In this document: positions 44,055-53,762 of the stretch, piece after piece
How positions within the stretch are numbered: position 1 is the first letter of the stretch
How the letters are laid out: each line of letters opens with the position of its first letter
Program-made: the position numbers and the translations under genes
The notes under the pieces: generated by a model
Seen by the model: the letters and a program-made list of their open reading frames with translations, nothing else
What the model was told of the DNA's origin: nothing
Databases searched by the model: none
Origin: Sutterella sp.
GTDB taxonomy: Bacteria > Pseudomonadota > Gammaproteobacteria > Burkholderiales > Burkholderiaceae_F
Direction of reading: 5' to 3'
DNA: 64,000 bases
NCBI GenBank assembly: GCA_019418605.1
Contig: DYBN01000036.1
Coordinates: 25,335 to 89,334 of the forward strand

Positions 44055-44671
44055 AAAGAAAAGGAGTGCTTGTCTTTCTTTGGAGTTGCACGAGCTTTGT
44101 TTTGGCGGCGCTCTCGTTTGCGTTTGTCATCGCAGTCGCCATGATTGACGCCCGCCTCTTTGGTCCAGGCTGCTTTACGGAAAGCAGCCTCATTGAAATC
44201 GTCCAGGAGCTTGAACTCTTTGCCGCAGCCATTTTGTTCTGCGCTCTGGGAAACTTGAGGAGAAAGCGCCTTTTTCTGCTCGCAGCCGGCCTCATTGCCT
44301 GCATGCTCATCCGCGAACTCGACGCCCTGTTTGACATGGTGTGGCACGGCTGCTGGTTTTATGCCGCGCTTGCCTGCGCGGGCATTTTCCTTGCGGCGGG
44401 GCTGCGCCGGGGACTGCAGGCGCCGCTTCAGGAAATGGAAGGCTTCACGCGCGGCCCCGCGTTTGCCGTTCTTTTTGCGGGACTTGTTGTCGTGCTCGTC
44501 GTCTCCCGACTCCTCGGCATGCAGGCTTTCTGGGATGCCGCGCTTGCAGCGGACTTTCCCTACAAGCTCAAGCGAATCATTGAAGAAACGCTTGAGCTGT
44601 GGGGTTACACGCTCATTTTGTCGTCGGCTCTCCTTTATCTGATTGCCCCGCAAAAAGAGCCCGGCCCTTGA
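44051..44671 (+). CDS. Polytopic membrane protein of unknown function
   Basis: A 206-residue protein with about six helices (residues 6-28, 50-64, 74-92, 98-116, 136-156, 184-200), mostly hydrophobic with His/Glu/Asp scattered at helix ends (LELFAAA, DALFDMVWHG). No family recognised. Its ATG overlaps the permease stop (ATGA), so it belongs to the MarR-regulated efflux group, perhaps as an accessory subunit. The gene ends 42 nt before the inverse sstT. Confidence 0.7.
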   Translation: MKRKGVLVFLWSCTSFVLAALSFAFVIAVAMIDARLFGPGCFTESSLIEIVQELELFAAAILFCALGNLRRKRLFLLAAGLIACMLIRELDALFDMVWHGCWFYAALACAGIFLAAGLRRGLQAPLQEMEGFTRGPAFAVLFAGLVVVLVVSRLLGMQAFWDAALAADFPYKLKRIIEETLELWGYTLILSSALLYLIAPQKEPGP

Positions 44672-44713
44672 GGGCGGCGCCGCAGCGTAGGCCGTGCGGA
44701 CTGTCTTTTGCCG

Positions 44714-45985
44714 TCAGTCTTGGGAGCGCACGCCCTTTTTGGCCGCTTCCTCCTCAAGGCGTCTGGCGCGAAGACAGGCCGCCGCGGTAAAGAGCGCGTC
44801 AGAGGAGCTGTTGAGCGCCGTTTCAGTGGAATCCTGCAGCACGCCGATGATGAAGCCCACGGCCACGACCTGCATGGCCGTCGTGTTGTCGATGCCAAAA
44901 AGCGAGCAGGCAAGCGGAATGAGCATGAGCGAGCCGCCGGGCACGCCCGCCGCGCCGCACGCGCACAGGCTTGCCACGACGCTCAAGAGCACCGCCGTCG
45001 GAATGTCGACCGAGACGCCAAGCGAAAAGGCAGCCGAGAGCGAGAGCACCGTGATCGTAATCGCCGCGCCCGCCATGTTGATGGTGGCCCCGAGCGGGAT
45101 CGACACGCCGTAGGTGCTCTCATCGAGATTGAGCCTGCGGCAGATGGCGAGGTTGACCGGAATGTTGGCTGCCGACGAGCGCGTAAAGAAGGCCGTCACG
45201 CCCGACTCGCGCAGCATCATGAAGGTAAGCGGATAGGGGTTGCGGCGGATGCAGAACCAAACGATGATGGGGTTGACCACGAGCGCCACGAAAAGCATGC
45301 AGCCCAAAAGCAGCACGAGCAGCTGCACGTAGCCCACCAGAGCCGAGAAGCCTTCAGTTGCGAACGTGTTGGCCACAAGCCCGAAGATGCCGATGGGTGC
45401 GCAGCGGATCACGGCGCGCACGATGAGCTCAATCCCGTCGGAGACGTCGTTGACCACCGCGCGGGTCTGGTTGGAAGCCTTTCTTAACGCCAGCCCCAGA
45501 CCGATGGCCCAGGCAAGAATGCCGATGTAGTTGGCGTTCATCAGGGCCGCCACGGGATTGTCGACCACGCTCACAAGAAGGTTGCGCAGCACTTCCACAA
45601 TGCCGCCCGGGGCGCTCACGCCTTCGGCGGCCTTGACAAGCTCAATGTGAACGGGCCACAGAAAGCTTGCAAAGACGGCCGTTGAGGCCGCCGCAAAGGT
45701 GCCCACCAGGTAGAGCACCAGAATCGGGCGCATCTGCGTGCGGCTGTCGATTTGCTGATTGGTGATGGCGGCAGCCACGAGCACGAGCACGAGCACGGGC
45801 GCGACGGCCTTCAGGGCCGAAACAAAGAGCGTGCCGAGAAAGCCGCAGTAGACGGCCACGGAGGGCGCGGCAAGCGCCACGATGATGCCGAGGATGAGTC
45901 CGATGACAATCTGCTTGACGAGCGAGCCGCCCAGAATAAAGGGCATGGCGCGCCGCAGCAGCGTGCGATGTTCTGTTGCCGGCAT
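44714..45985 (-). CDS. sstT: Na+/serine-threonine symporter SstT
   Basis: A 423-residue DAACS-family symporter. Helical segments [56 protein letters not shown] and [20 protein letters not shown] carry the expected Na+/substrate motifs (NMAGA). It imports serine and threonine using Na+, useful for a non-sugar-using gut bacterium. Intact copy; a fragment of its 3' end is at 40752. Ends in RSQD. The start follows the motif [14 protein letters not shown]. Confidence 0.93.
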   Translation of the reverse strand: MPATEHRTLLRRAMPFILGGSLVKQIVIGLILGIIVALAAPSVAVYCGFLGTLFVSALKAVAPVLVLVLVAAAITNQQIDSRTQMRPILVLYLVGTFAAASTAVFASFLWPVHIELVKAAEGVSAPGGIVEVLRNLLVSVVDNPVAALMNANYIGILAWAIGLGLALRKASNQTRAVVNDVSDGIELIVRAVIRCAPIGIFGLVANTFATEGFSALVGYVQLLVLLLGCMLFVALVVNPIIVWFCIRRNPYPLTFMMLRESGVTAFFTRSSAANIPVNLAICRRLNLDESTYGVSIPLGATINMAGAAITITVLSLSAAFSLGVSVDIPTAVLLSVVASLCACGAAGVPGGSLMLIPLACSLFGIDNTTAMQVVAVGFIIGVLQDSTETALNSSSDALFTAAACLRARRLEEEAAKKGVRSQD

Positions 45986-46283
45986 AAAGCTGACTCCCTA
46001 TCTTTTCGTATTTTTTTCTTTGTTGTCTGCACAAGCCCCCGTCGGCGCCAGCGGGATTCATGCCCCGAAATGCGCAGAGGCGCGCGCACGGGCGAGCCTC
46101 TCTCCCGTGCCGTTTTCGAATGTGCAGACCTCGCGCGCCCCGTCAAAAGAGGGGGCTGCAAGCATTGTCGGAGCGTACTGAGGCCCGCTGAAAAAAGCAA
46201 TACAAACGCGCCTTTTCACCCGTTCGGGCTAGGCAAAGCGCCCTACCAAAGGCCTTGTACGGTCAGCTTTTTTGCGCCATGCG

Positions 46284-47045
46284 TCAGGCGCCCTTGAGGG
46301 CGGTCACGACAAAATCAAAGACCAGCGCGCGCCCGTCCTCGGGGTCGGTAATCGTGCTCAGCACGCGTGAAGAGGCGCTTGCCGCGCCCAGCTCCAAGAG
46401 CGTTTTTTCATCCCACTGCGGGCGCTCGACGCGCCCCAGGGGAAGGCTGCGGGCAAGCGCGTCGATTTTTGAGGTGGAAACGCCCAGCAAAATGTGATTG
46501 TCCTGCGGCAGCGGAGCCTTTCTTGCCCTTGCGTAGGCCGCGTCGAAATAGTGCCGGTAGTGGTTGCCGTCAAAGACGACGATGCGCCCGCCCGGGCGCA
46601 GCACGGAGAGCCACTGCCGGTAGGCCTCGCGCGGATGCTCAAGGTTCCAGACGACGTTGCGCGAGCAGACAAGGTCAAACGAGCCCTCGGCAAAGGGAAG
46701 CGCCTGCGCGTCAAGGCGCCGCACGCTGACCTCAAGCCCCTGCGCCCGCGCGCGGGCGGATGTTTTCTCAAGCATCTCCGGGCTGATGTCGCAGGCCGTC
46801 ACGCGCGCGCCTGCTCGCGCCAGAGCACAGGCAAAAAACCCGGGCCCGCAGCCGATGTCGAGCACGTCGCGCCCCCTGACCTCTCCCAAATCGGGCAGAT
46901 AGCGCGCGATGGCGCCCTCGTCTTCTTCCTTTTGCACCTGCGCGTCGTAGCCTTCCGAGCGGGTGTCCCAGTAGGAAGAAACTTCGCCCAAAATTCCCTC
47001 GGGGGCCGCCCGGTCGGTCTGCGGCTTTTGCGTTGCGTCCGTCAT
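46284..47045 (-). CDS. Class I SAM-dependent methyltransferase
   Basis: A 253-residue Rossmann-fold methyltransferase: VLDIGCGPGFFACALARAGA (motif I), VTACDISPEMLEKTS (motif II), LDAQALPFAEGSFDLVCSRN (motif IV) and LRPGGRIVVFDGNHY. The substrate is not predictable; Methyltransf_11/25-type proteins act on small molecules. The ATG at 47045 is preferred; the longer frame would overlap tamB and has no further motif. It is convergent to nothing and lies directly downstream of tamB (65 nt). Confidence 0.85.
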   Translation of the reverse strand: MTDATQKPQTDRAAPEGILGEVSSYWDTRSEGYDAQVQKEEDEGAIARYLPDLGEVRGRDVLDIGCGPGFFACALARAGARVTACDISPEMLEKTSARARAQGLEVSVRRLDAQALPFAEGSFDLVCSRNVVWNLEHPREAYRQWLSVLRPGGRIVVFDGNHYRHYFDAAYARARKAPLPQDNHILLGVSTSKIDALARSLPLGRVERPQWDEKTLLELGAASASSRVLSTITDPEDGRALVFDFVVTALKGA

Positions 47046-47109
47046 TGATTTGCGTTTCCGTGTATCTGGTAAATCCGTGCTGCGCGCTCTTTTGCAAGAG
47101 CCTTTTGAC

Positions 47110-50100
47110 CTAAAACTCAAAGGAGTACAGAAGATCCAAGGCCTGATCCACGCCGCTTACCGCCTCCACGTAGAGCTTCGGGATGATGCGGTAGCGCAGC
47201 GTGAGCGTGGCAAGCGAATCAAAAATGCCCACGCCGTACTTTACCTTGAGGCCCGGGAGCACGTAGCCCGAGACGACAAGCTGCGAGCTGTCGCCCACAC
47301 CCTCGGTCTCAAGCCCCAGGCCGCTGATGCCCACCGCGTCGCCCAGGGACTCAAAGACCTGGCTGCCCTGGCTCAACCCCAGGTTGATGAGGGCCGAGGT
47401 GATCATCGTGTTGTCGGACTCGCCCGAGGGATCGAGCCCTTCGCCGCGGATGAGGTAGCTTAATGCCTCGGTTTCGGACTTGGAGGGATCGGCAAAGACC
47501 TCCACCTGCGGAAAACTTGCCGTGCCCTTGACGCGCACGCCGGCAATCACGTCGTCGGCCGTGCGCTCGGGGTTGCGGATGGCCTCAAGATCGAGCATGG
47601 GATTGGCCGCCGCCCCCGTAAACTGAAACTGCCCGCGGCGCACGATCAAGTCCTGCCCGTAGGCCTTGAAGCGCCCGTTGGGGACCGAAATCTGTCCGGT
47701 GAGCCCCAGCGACCCATTGTCCTGAATGACGTGCAGATCGCCCGTTAGGCGCGCCTTAAGCCCCATGGCCTCGACGCGCACGTCGTCGCCAATGTGAATA
47801 AAGAGGTTGCTCTCTATCGGTATGGCTTTTGAGGCATCGCGCTTTTTGGGCCGCGGCCTGTCGGTGCGCACCACGTCGTCGGAGACGTCAACAGTCGACG
47901 GGGGCAGGTCGTTAACCACCACGCGCGCCCAGGGAAGCGCAATCGAGCCGTCGAGGCGAATGAGATCGGCGCTTGCCTCGCAGCGCACGTCGGTGGAGAG
48001 GTCAAATTGAATGTCAGGCGGCAGCGTCACGCGAAAATCAACGCCCTTGGCAGAGACCACGGCGCGCCCCTCTCCCAATGTTCGCCAGTCAGCCGACCCC
48101 GCGAGCTTGATTTCTCCCTTGGGCGTGCGCAAGAGGCCGTCAAGGCTTGAGCGGTTGCCCTCAAAGGAGAGGGTCATGTCGCTAGCGAGCATCTCAAAGG
48201 GAAGCTTCGTGGAGTCAAGCTTTGCGCCCGTGACGCCCGTCTTTCCGTAAATCAACGGCTCGTCGGCCGTACCCGCAAAGCGCAGGTCCCCGTAGAGCTC
48301 GCCTTGGGCGGTTTCGCCGGGCGACAGGAAGGAATTGACGAGCGTGGCGTCAAGCGCATTCATCGTGAGCGCCCCGTCGAGCGTGCGCGCGCCGAAAATG
48401 TCCGCCACGCGCAGGCGCCCGGCGATGTCGCCGTTCTTTGCAATATCAACAAACCACCGCGCATCGACCGAATCGGCCGTGTTGCTCACCGTGAGGTCAA
48501 TCGTTTCAAAGCCCACCTTGAGGTCGTCAAGCGCCATCCGATAAACCGTTTCGATGCCCTTGGCCTGCAGCTTGAGGGTGCCGTGCGGCAGCGACGTCAT
48601 CCCCGCGGGCACGGTCATGTCAAGCTGCGCGGCGATCACGCCCCTGGCCTCAAAGGCGCTTTGAATCCGGTTTTTAAGAAAAGCAAGGTCAAATTTTTGA
48701 AGCGAGGCCAGCACGCGCAGGTCGCTCTTGTTGGTCAGGTCGACCATGAGGTCTTTGTCCAGACACACCTGCGCCTCGGGGTGAGAGAGACACGCTTTCC
48801 CAACGCGAAAGCGCTTGATGCCGCTGAAGTAGCCAAGCGCCATGGGCTTGTCGAGCGTCACGGGCCCGAAATCGGTTGTGACCTTGAGGCTTGCAAGCTC
48901 CCCCGTCCAGTTGTTTAAAAGCCTCTGATAGGCCCCCGTCATCGTCAGATCGACCGAGGCGGGCGTGCCCTGCGCGTGCACGGTGAGCGTGTGCTTCCAC
49001 TCCGACCCTTTGAGCGTAACGGTGGTTTTGGGAAGCTCCACGCCGCTTGTGCGCAGCTGCGTCAACTCAAGCTTGACTTCGCCCGAGACCGAAGCCTGCG
49101 AGCGCACGCGGCCGGTTAAGCGCGCCGATTGAAGCACGTTCTCCCCGTAGGCGATGCCCGTTGCCCGCACGTCGGCGTCGATCACGGGAAGCTGCGCGTT
49201 GCCCGAGACCGCAATGTTTCCGCGCACCGATCCTTTCAAATTGGGATCAAGAAGCCGCAGATCGGGCGCGTCGACTGCCGCCTTGAGATTGAGTTCGGGA
49301 ACTTCCTTGGCAACGTCGACAAGCCCCGAGAGCTTGAGCGAGTCGCGCCCCACGGAAAAAGAGAGTCCGGGCGTGTGCACCACGCCGTTGCCGCGCGTCT
49401 CAAGCGCCCCGGTAATTGCAAGCGGCTCGCCTCTAAGCTTCCCAAGAATCGTCAGGTCCTGCAGCTTGGCGTACCAGGCGCCGTTTTTCTGCGCTCCCCA
49501 GGCAGCGAAACTGCCGTTGGCCGCAAGCGGCGCCTGCGGCAGGATTTCCCTGGTGTTGATGTCGGCAAGATGCACGGTCACGGCAAAGCGCGGCTCCTCA
49601 CTCCAGTCGGCATTGCCCGCAATTTCCAGGCGCCCGGCGTTTGAAACAAAGGCCATGCGGGAGATGTCGGCCGCAAGTTCCGTCCCCTTGCCCGTCAGGG
49701 TGAAGTCAGAGGTGAGCACCCGCGAGTCGGTTGTCGGGTAGTGGACCTTGGCCTTTGCGTCAAAGGCGTAGTCAACGGCCTTGCCCTTTAATTCAAAGCG
49801 ATAGTCGCTTAGCGTCCCTCCGGAGAGCGTCACCCAGGGAGCGCGCAGGTTCACGTTGACCGGCAGCCCCGCGGCCGCAGGCGACAATTTCGCCTCAAAG
49901 CTTGCCTTCTCCACGCCCGGAATGTTGTCGGTGACGCCCGTGACCGTCACCGTGTCAGAGAGCGCGCCGTGGACCTTGAGGTTGAGCGCAACCACAACCG
50001 GCATGCGCGGCACGGTTTTGACAAGTTCGCCTCGCGCCTTGGCCCGCCAGGCCTCAACCTTTTGCTTAAAGCGCAGCGCCGCCTCGCTTCTTTGCTGCGC

Positions 50101-51342
50101 GGTGCGCTGCGCCCGCGGTTTGTTTTCCTGCGCAGCAGCAGCGCCCGCGGTCTTGCCGGCAACGTTTGCGCTCTTTGCGGCTTTCTCGCGCGCAGCCCTG
50201 CGTGCGGCGCGCCGCTCGCGCGCGGCCTCTTCGCTTTTTTGCCGGGCTTCCTGAAGCCGCTCGTAGAACTTGGCGCGCTCCTCAACCGTGGGCTCGATTT
50301 CAATGGGATTGACCCCGTACCCCGTGGGAATCGACTCGCGCGCAAGCTCAGCCGACACAACGGCGGCAAGCTCCACCTCGTGGCGCGCGTCAAGCCCAAG
50401 AGAGAGGCCCGCGACGGCCGCCAAATTCATCATGCGCGCCGCAAAGTCCTCAACCTTGAGAGTCCCGTCTCGAACCGACAGGGCAAAGGAGGCGCTTTCA
50501 ATGCTCTGATCGGGCTCGCCTTTGAGCGTAAAGCGCTGCAGCAAAAAGCGCTTTAATTCCACGTCCACGGGCACGTCAATGGCGCCGATTTCAGGAAGCA
50601 CGGGAGAGGCAAACGTGCGCTTTAACACTTCGCCCACGGACTCGGCTGAGGGGGCGGAAGGAGCAAGCGCCAGATTGACGTCGGAAACCTCAAAGCGATC
50701 GAGCGCAACAAGGTCCTTTACCCAGCTCGCGCCGGCGTCCAACTCCCCCAGCGACAGCGCATTGCCGTCGATGTCGGCCGAAACCGAGGAGAGATTCAAG
50801 CGCTCGAGCACGACGTCGAGCGGTGCCTGAAGCCTTGCGGGGGCGCCTGCAGAACTTTGCCCCGAAGCCGAATCCGCCGTTGATTTCGCTGACGAATCGT
50901 CAGCCACAGACTGCGTTGAAGGCAAAGCCGAAGCCGAATTTTCAGAGGCCGCAGGCAAGTCATTTGTCTGCGCGGGTTGAGCAGAGGCCATTTCGGCCGT
51001 GCGAACGTAAAGCGCCGCGTCAGAGAGCGCCACATTTTCGATAGCCAGGCGCCCCGAGAGAATCTCGCGCAGCCGCACCTTGAGCTCCACGTCGCCCGCA
51101 AAGGACAGGCCCGGCGCTTCGTAGGCAAGCCCCTTGGCCTTGAAGTCAAAGAGCGACCCCGTGAGCTCCTTGACCTCAAAGCCGGGGAGTGCCTTTTGCA
51201 GTCCCCAGCAAAGGGCCTTCAATCCCGAATCGGTCCCAAGCACGAAGGCCGCGGTGCCGCAGACGAGAACCACCGCCGCAGCGGCCGAGCCGAGCACGAT
51301 TTTCGCCGCCTTCTTTGCCGCCATCCTTGCTGTCACGCTCAT
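47110..51342 (-). CDS. tamB: TamB, inner-membrane translocation/phospholipid-transport protein
   Basis: A 1410-residue protein: one N-terminal helix (about 13-34), a long beta-helical region with repeated hydrophobic strands, and a C-terminal TamB (DUF490) domain with LTGQISVPNGRFKAYGQDLI and EALSYLIRGEGLDPSGESDN, ending in Phe (YSFEF). With TamA it spans the envelope and assembles some outer-membrane proteins, and is thought to move phospholipid. Internal Lys/Arg/Ala-rich stretch (about 360-430) is unusual. Overlaps tamA by 4 nt (ATGA). Confidence 0.94.
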   Translation of the reverse strand: MSVTARMAAKKAAKIVLGSAAAAVVLVCGTAAFVLGTDSGLKALCWGLQKALPGFEVKELTGSLFDFKAKGLAYEAPGLSFAGDVELKVRLREILSGRLAIENVALSDAALYVRTAEMASAQPAQTNDLPAASENSASALPSTQSVADDSSAKSTADSASGQSSAGAPARLQAPLDVVLERLNLSSVSADIDGNALSLGELDAGASWVKDLVALDRFEVSDVNLALAPSAPSAESVGEVLKRTFASPVLPEIGAIDVPVDVELKRFLLQRFTLKGEPDQSIESASFALSVRDGTLKVEDFAARMMNLAAVAGLSLGLDARHEVELAAVVSAELARESIPTGYGVNPIEIEPTVEERAKFYERLQEARQKSEEAARERRAARRAAREKAAKSANVAGKTAGAAAAQENKPRAQRTAQQRSEAALRFKQKVEAWRAKARGELVKTVPRMPVVVALNLKVHGALSDTVTVTGVTDNIPGVEKASFEAKLSPAAAGLPVNVNLRAPWVTLSGGTLSDYRFELKGKAVDYAFDAKAKVHYPTTDSRVLTSDFTLTGKGTELAADISRMAFVSNAGRLEIAGNADWSEEPRFAVTVHLADINTREILPQAPLAANGSFAAWGAQKNGAWYAKLQDLTILGKLRGEPLAITGALETRGNGVVHTPGLSFSVGRDSLKLSGLVDVAKEVPELNLKAAVDAPDLRLLDPNLKGSVRGNIAVSGNAQLPVIDADVRATGIAYGENVLQSARLTGRVRSQASVSGEVKLELTQLRTSGVELPKTTVTLKGSEWKHTLTVHAQGTPASVDLTMTGAYQRLLNNWTGELASLKVTTDFGPVTLDKPMALGYFSGIKRFRVGKACLSHPEAQVCLDKDLMVDLTNKSDLRVLASLQKFDLAFLKNRIQSAFEARGVIAAQLDMTVPAGMTSLPHGTLKLQAKGIETVYRMALDDLKVGFETIDLTVSNTADSVDARWFVDIAKNGDIAGRLRVADIFGARTLDGALTMNALDATLVNSFLSPGETAQGELYGDLRFAGTADEPLIYGKTGVTGAKLDSTKLPFEMLASDMTLSFEGNRSSLDGLLRTPKGEIKLAGSADWRTLGEGRAVVSAKGVDFRVTLPPDIQFDLSTDVRCEASADLIRLDGSIALPWARVVVNDLPPSTVDVSDDVVRTDRPRPKKRDASKAIPIESNLFIHIGDDVRVEAMGLKARLTGDLHVIQDNGSLGLTGQISVPNGRFKAYGQDLIVRRGQFQFTGAAANPMLDLEAIRNPERTADDVIAGVRVKGTASFPQVEVFADPSKSETEALSYLIRGEGLDPSGESDNTMITSALINLGLSQGSQVFESLGDAVGISGLGLETEGVGDSSQLVVSGYVLPGLKVKYGVGIFDSLATLTLRYRIIPKLYVEAVSGVDQALDLLYSFEF

Positions 51343-53411
51343 AGCTCTGGCCCCAGACCGATGTAGAACTGAATGCCGTTTTCCCCGGGGTCACCCACGG
51401 GGCGGGCGATATCGAGCTTCACGGGCCCCAGGGGGGACTCCCAGCGCACGCCCACGCCCGCGCCCTTTTTGAAATTGGAGAACTCAAAATCGTTGTCCGC
51501 GCGCCCGACGTCGAGAAACACCGCGCCCCACCACTTGCCGGCAACGCGCAGCTGATACTCGACGCTTGCCGTGAGCATCTTGGAGGCGCCCGTGAGCTCG
51601 CCGTTTTCATCCTCGGGCGAAATCGACTCGTAGTCGTAGCCGCGCACGCTTCTATCGCCGCCCGCAAAGAAGCGCAGATCGGGCGGAACGTCCCTGAAGT
51701 CGCCCGTCTCAATCCAGCCCAGGTGCGAGCGCAGCACGAAGCGGTGGTTGCGCGCGTACGTGCGGATGAGCACAAACTGCGCCTCAAGCATCAGGGCGTC
51801 GACGTCCGAGCCCCACATCTTGTTGGCGTAGCCGATCGTGTAGCGCTGCGAGTCGCCCCAGCGCGGCATCAGGCCGCCGCGGCTGCGCGTGCGGGAAAGC
51901 GAAAACTCCGGATAGAGCATCATGCTCTGGCTTTCAACGGAGCCCTGCGTGAAGTCGTCGTAGCGCCATTTGAGGGCCACGCCCTTTTGCCACCCTTCAT
52001 AGGGCTCCCAGCGCCGGGAGACTTCAAGCGACATGGCATCAGACTGCGTGTCGTTTAAATCCTCGTGCTTGTAGCCGCCCCGGAAAAGCCAGAAGTGCTC
52101 GAGCGCATTTTCTTCAAGCGGCATCTTGTAGGTGACGTCCAAAAGCTGCTCCAGGCTTGAGATGTCCGTTTCGCTCTGAAGGCTGTGGCCCGAGTCGTTG
52201 AGCCAGGGCTTTTTCCAAATGAGTTTGCCCCTGGGGCCCACGTCGGTTGAGTAGCCAAGGCCCGCCTCAAGCGAGTTGCCCGTCTTGGGCGAGACGCGCG
52301 CTTCGACCGGAAGCTTCTTGTCCTCGCTCTTTCGGCCCTCGAGGATGTCTGGCGTCACCACGATGGAATTAAACCACCCGGTCGCCGAAAGCCGCCGGTT
52401 GAGTTCGGCGATGTCGTCCGACGAATAGGGCTTGCCCTCTTCAAAGGGCACGAGGTTTTGCAGGATCTCCTCTCGAATCTGGCTTCCTTGAAAGGAAACG
52501 GGGCCAAAGCCGTAGCGCACGCCCGGGTCGTAGACAAGAAGCCACCCGCCCTCATTGGTCACGGCGTTGACCTGCAGCTCGTTTTCCACAAACTTGCCGT
52601 CAAAGTAGCCGTAGCGCATGGCGGTGCGCTCAACGGAAGACTTGAAGTCGGTGTAGAGGCCGTGATTGAGCTGATCGCCCTTTTTGGGCAGGGAGCGCGT
52701 CAGACGGCGGAAAACCGAACTGCGGGCAGTTAGATCGTCTCCTGTGACCTCAAAATGCGCGCTTTCAATGCGCACGGGCTCGCCCAGGTCGACTTTGGCC
52801 ACCAGCACCGAGCGCTGCTCGGGCGAGTCGCCGGCCGCCTTTTGGCTCTCAAGGTCGGAGGCAATGAGGCTTTGCCGCCCGAACTCCCGGGAAAAGAGGC
52901 CCTGCTCCGGGTCCTGCGCATCCTGCTTTGGAAGCGAGAGTTCAATAAAGGGAACGCCGGCCTCAGCGGCCTCCCGTTCGGGGTCGGGGGGCATGCCGCC
53001 CGAGGCGCTCTCAGAGGAATCGTCGGAGTCGGATTCAGAGTCGGATTCAGGGGCGGCTTCAGAGGTAGAGTGAGCAGCGCCCGAAGGGGAGGTTCCCTTC
53101 TCTGTTCCCTTCTCTTTTGCTCCTTCGGGGACCTCCCAGCGGTAGTGGATCTGATACTGGTAGTAGCCCAGCGCCTGCAGGGCGCGCGAGAGGGCGTGGT
53201 CGACCTGCGCGCGAAACGTTTGCCGCAGCATGCCCTGCGTGCTTTCGCGCACGGGAATGAGCATGGCTTGAGCGTTTGAAAGGGGCTCCCCCTTGAGCCC
53301 TTCGACGCGCACCTCGTAGGCGGCGGCGCCTGGCGCACAGATGAGCATCACGGCCGCGGCGGATGTCAGCAGCCTTGCCCGTGCGTGTTGTCCGCTGCCG
53401 TGCTCTGACAC
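51339..53411 (-). CDS. tamA: TamA, outer-membrane BamA-family assembly protein
   Basis: A 690-residue protein: signal peptide (TSAAAVMLICAPGAAAYEV), POTRA domains and a C-terminal 16-strand barrel (Omp85 motifs FAGGDRSVRGYDYESISPED and VRWESPLGPVKLDIARP). The start at GTG 53411 follows GGAGG by 8 nt; TTG five codons upstream is the alternative. Compared with E. coli TamA (about 577 residues), an acidic Ser/Asp/Glu-rich insertion (about residues 95-150: SDSESDSDDSSESASGGMPP) lengthens the N-terminal POTRA region. Coupled with tamB by the ATGA overlap. Confidence 0.93.
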   Translation of the reverse strand: MSEHGSGQHARARLLTSAAAVMLICAPGAAAYEVRVEGLKGEPLSNAQAMLIPVRESTQGMLRQTFRAQVDHALSRALQALGYYQYQIHYRWEVPEGAKEKGTEKGTSPSGAAHSTSEAAPESDSESDSDDSSESASGGMPPDPEREAAEAGVPFIELSLPKQDAQDPEQGLFSREFGRQSLIASDLESQKAAGDSPEQRSVLVAKVDLGEPVRIESAHFEVTGDDLTARSSVFRRLTRSLPKKGDQLNHGLYTDFKSSVERTAMRYGYFDGKFVENELQVNAVTNEGGWLLVYDPGVRYGFGPVSFQGSQIREEILQNLVPFEEGKPYSSDDIAELNRRLSATGWFNSIVVTPDILEGRKSEDKKLPVEARVSPKTGNSLEAGLGYSTDVGPRGKLIWKKPWLNDSGHSLQSETDISSLEQLLDVTYKMPLEENALEHFWLFRGGYKHEDLNDTQSDAMSLEVSRRWEPYEGWQKGVALKWRYDDFTQGSVESQSMMLYPEFSLSRTRSRGGLMPRWGDSQRYTIGYANKMWGSDVDALMLEAQFVLIRTYARNHRFVLRSHLGWIETGDFRDVPPDLRFFAGGDRSVRGYDYESISPEDENGELTGASKMLTASVEYQLRVAGKWWGAVFLDVGRADNDFEFSNFKKGAGVGVRWESPLGPVKLDIARPVGDPGENGIQFYIGLGPEL

Positions 53412-53762
53412 TGCGTGCGCCTCCAAAAAAGTCGTGTTGTCCGTGTTCTGCCGCTTTGTTCAATGCGCCCGCGCAAATCTGGTTTTCCCGCATGCAGCAG
53501 GCTGTTTTTTATTGTAACGAAGCCTATTTCACACACAATGCGGAATTTCGCGAGGGGCTGCATATGAGGCCTGGCCGCTTGTGCGCTCGGGCAAAAAGGC
53601 CCGCACATGAAACCATCTGCAACAGCTTTTCAAACCAAAACTCTTTAGACTCGAGGCGCCCGGCGGCAGCGCCGGACGATGCCGCAACCTGCGCCGCAAA
53701 CAGGTCCTTTTTGCGGCGCAAAACCAGGACAAAACCCTCCGCCCGCCGAGAGCCTTTTTTGC
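53412..53762. other. Divergent promoter region of tamA and the MFS gene
   Basis: About 350 bp with an AT-rich core near 53500-53530. No gene or clear operator. Confidence 0.4.
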
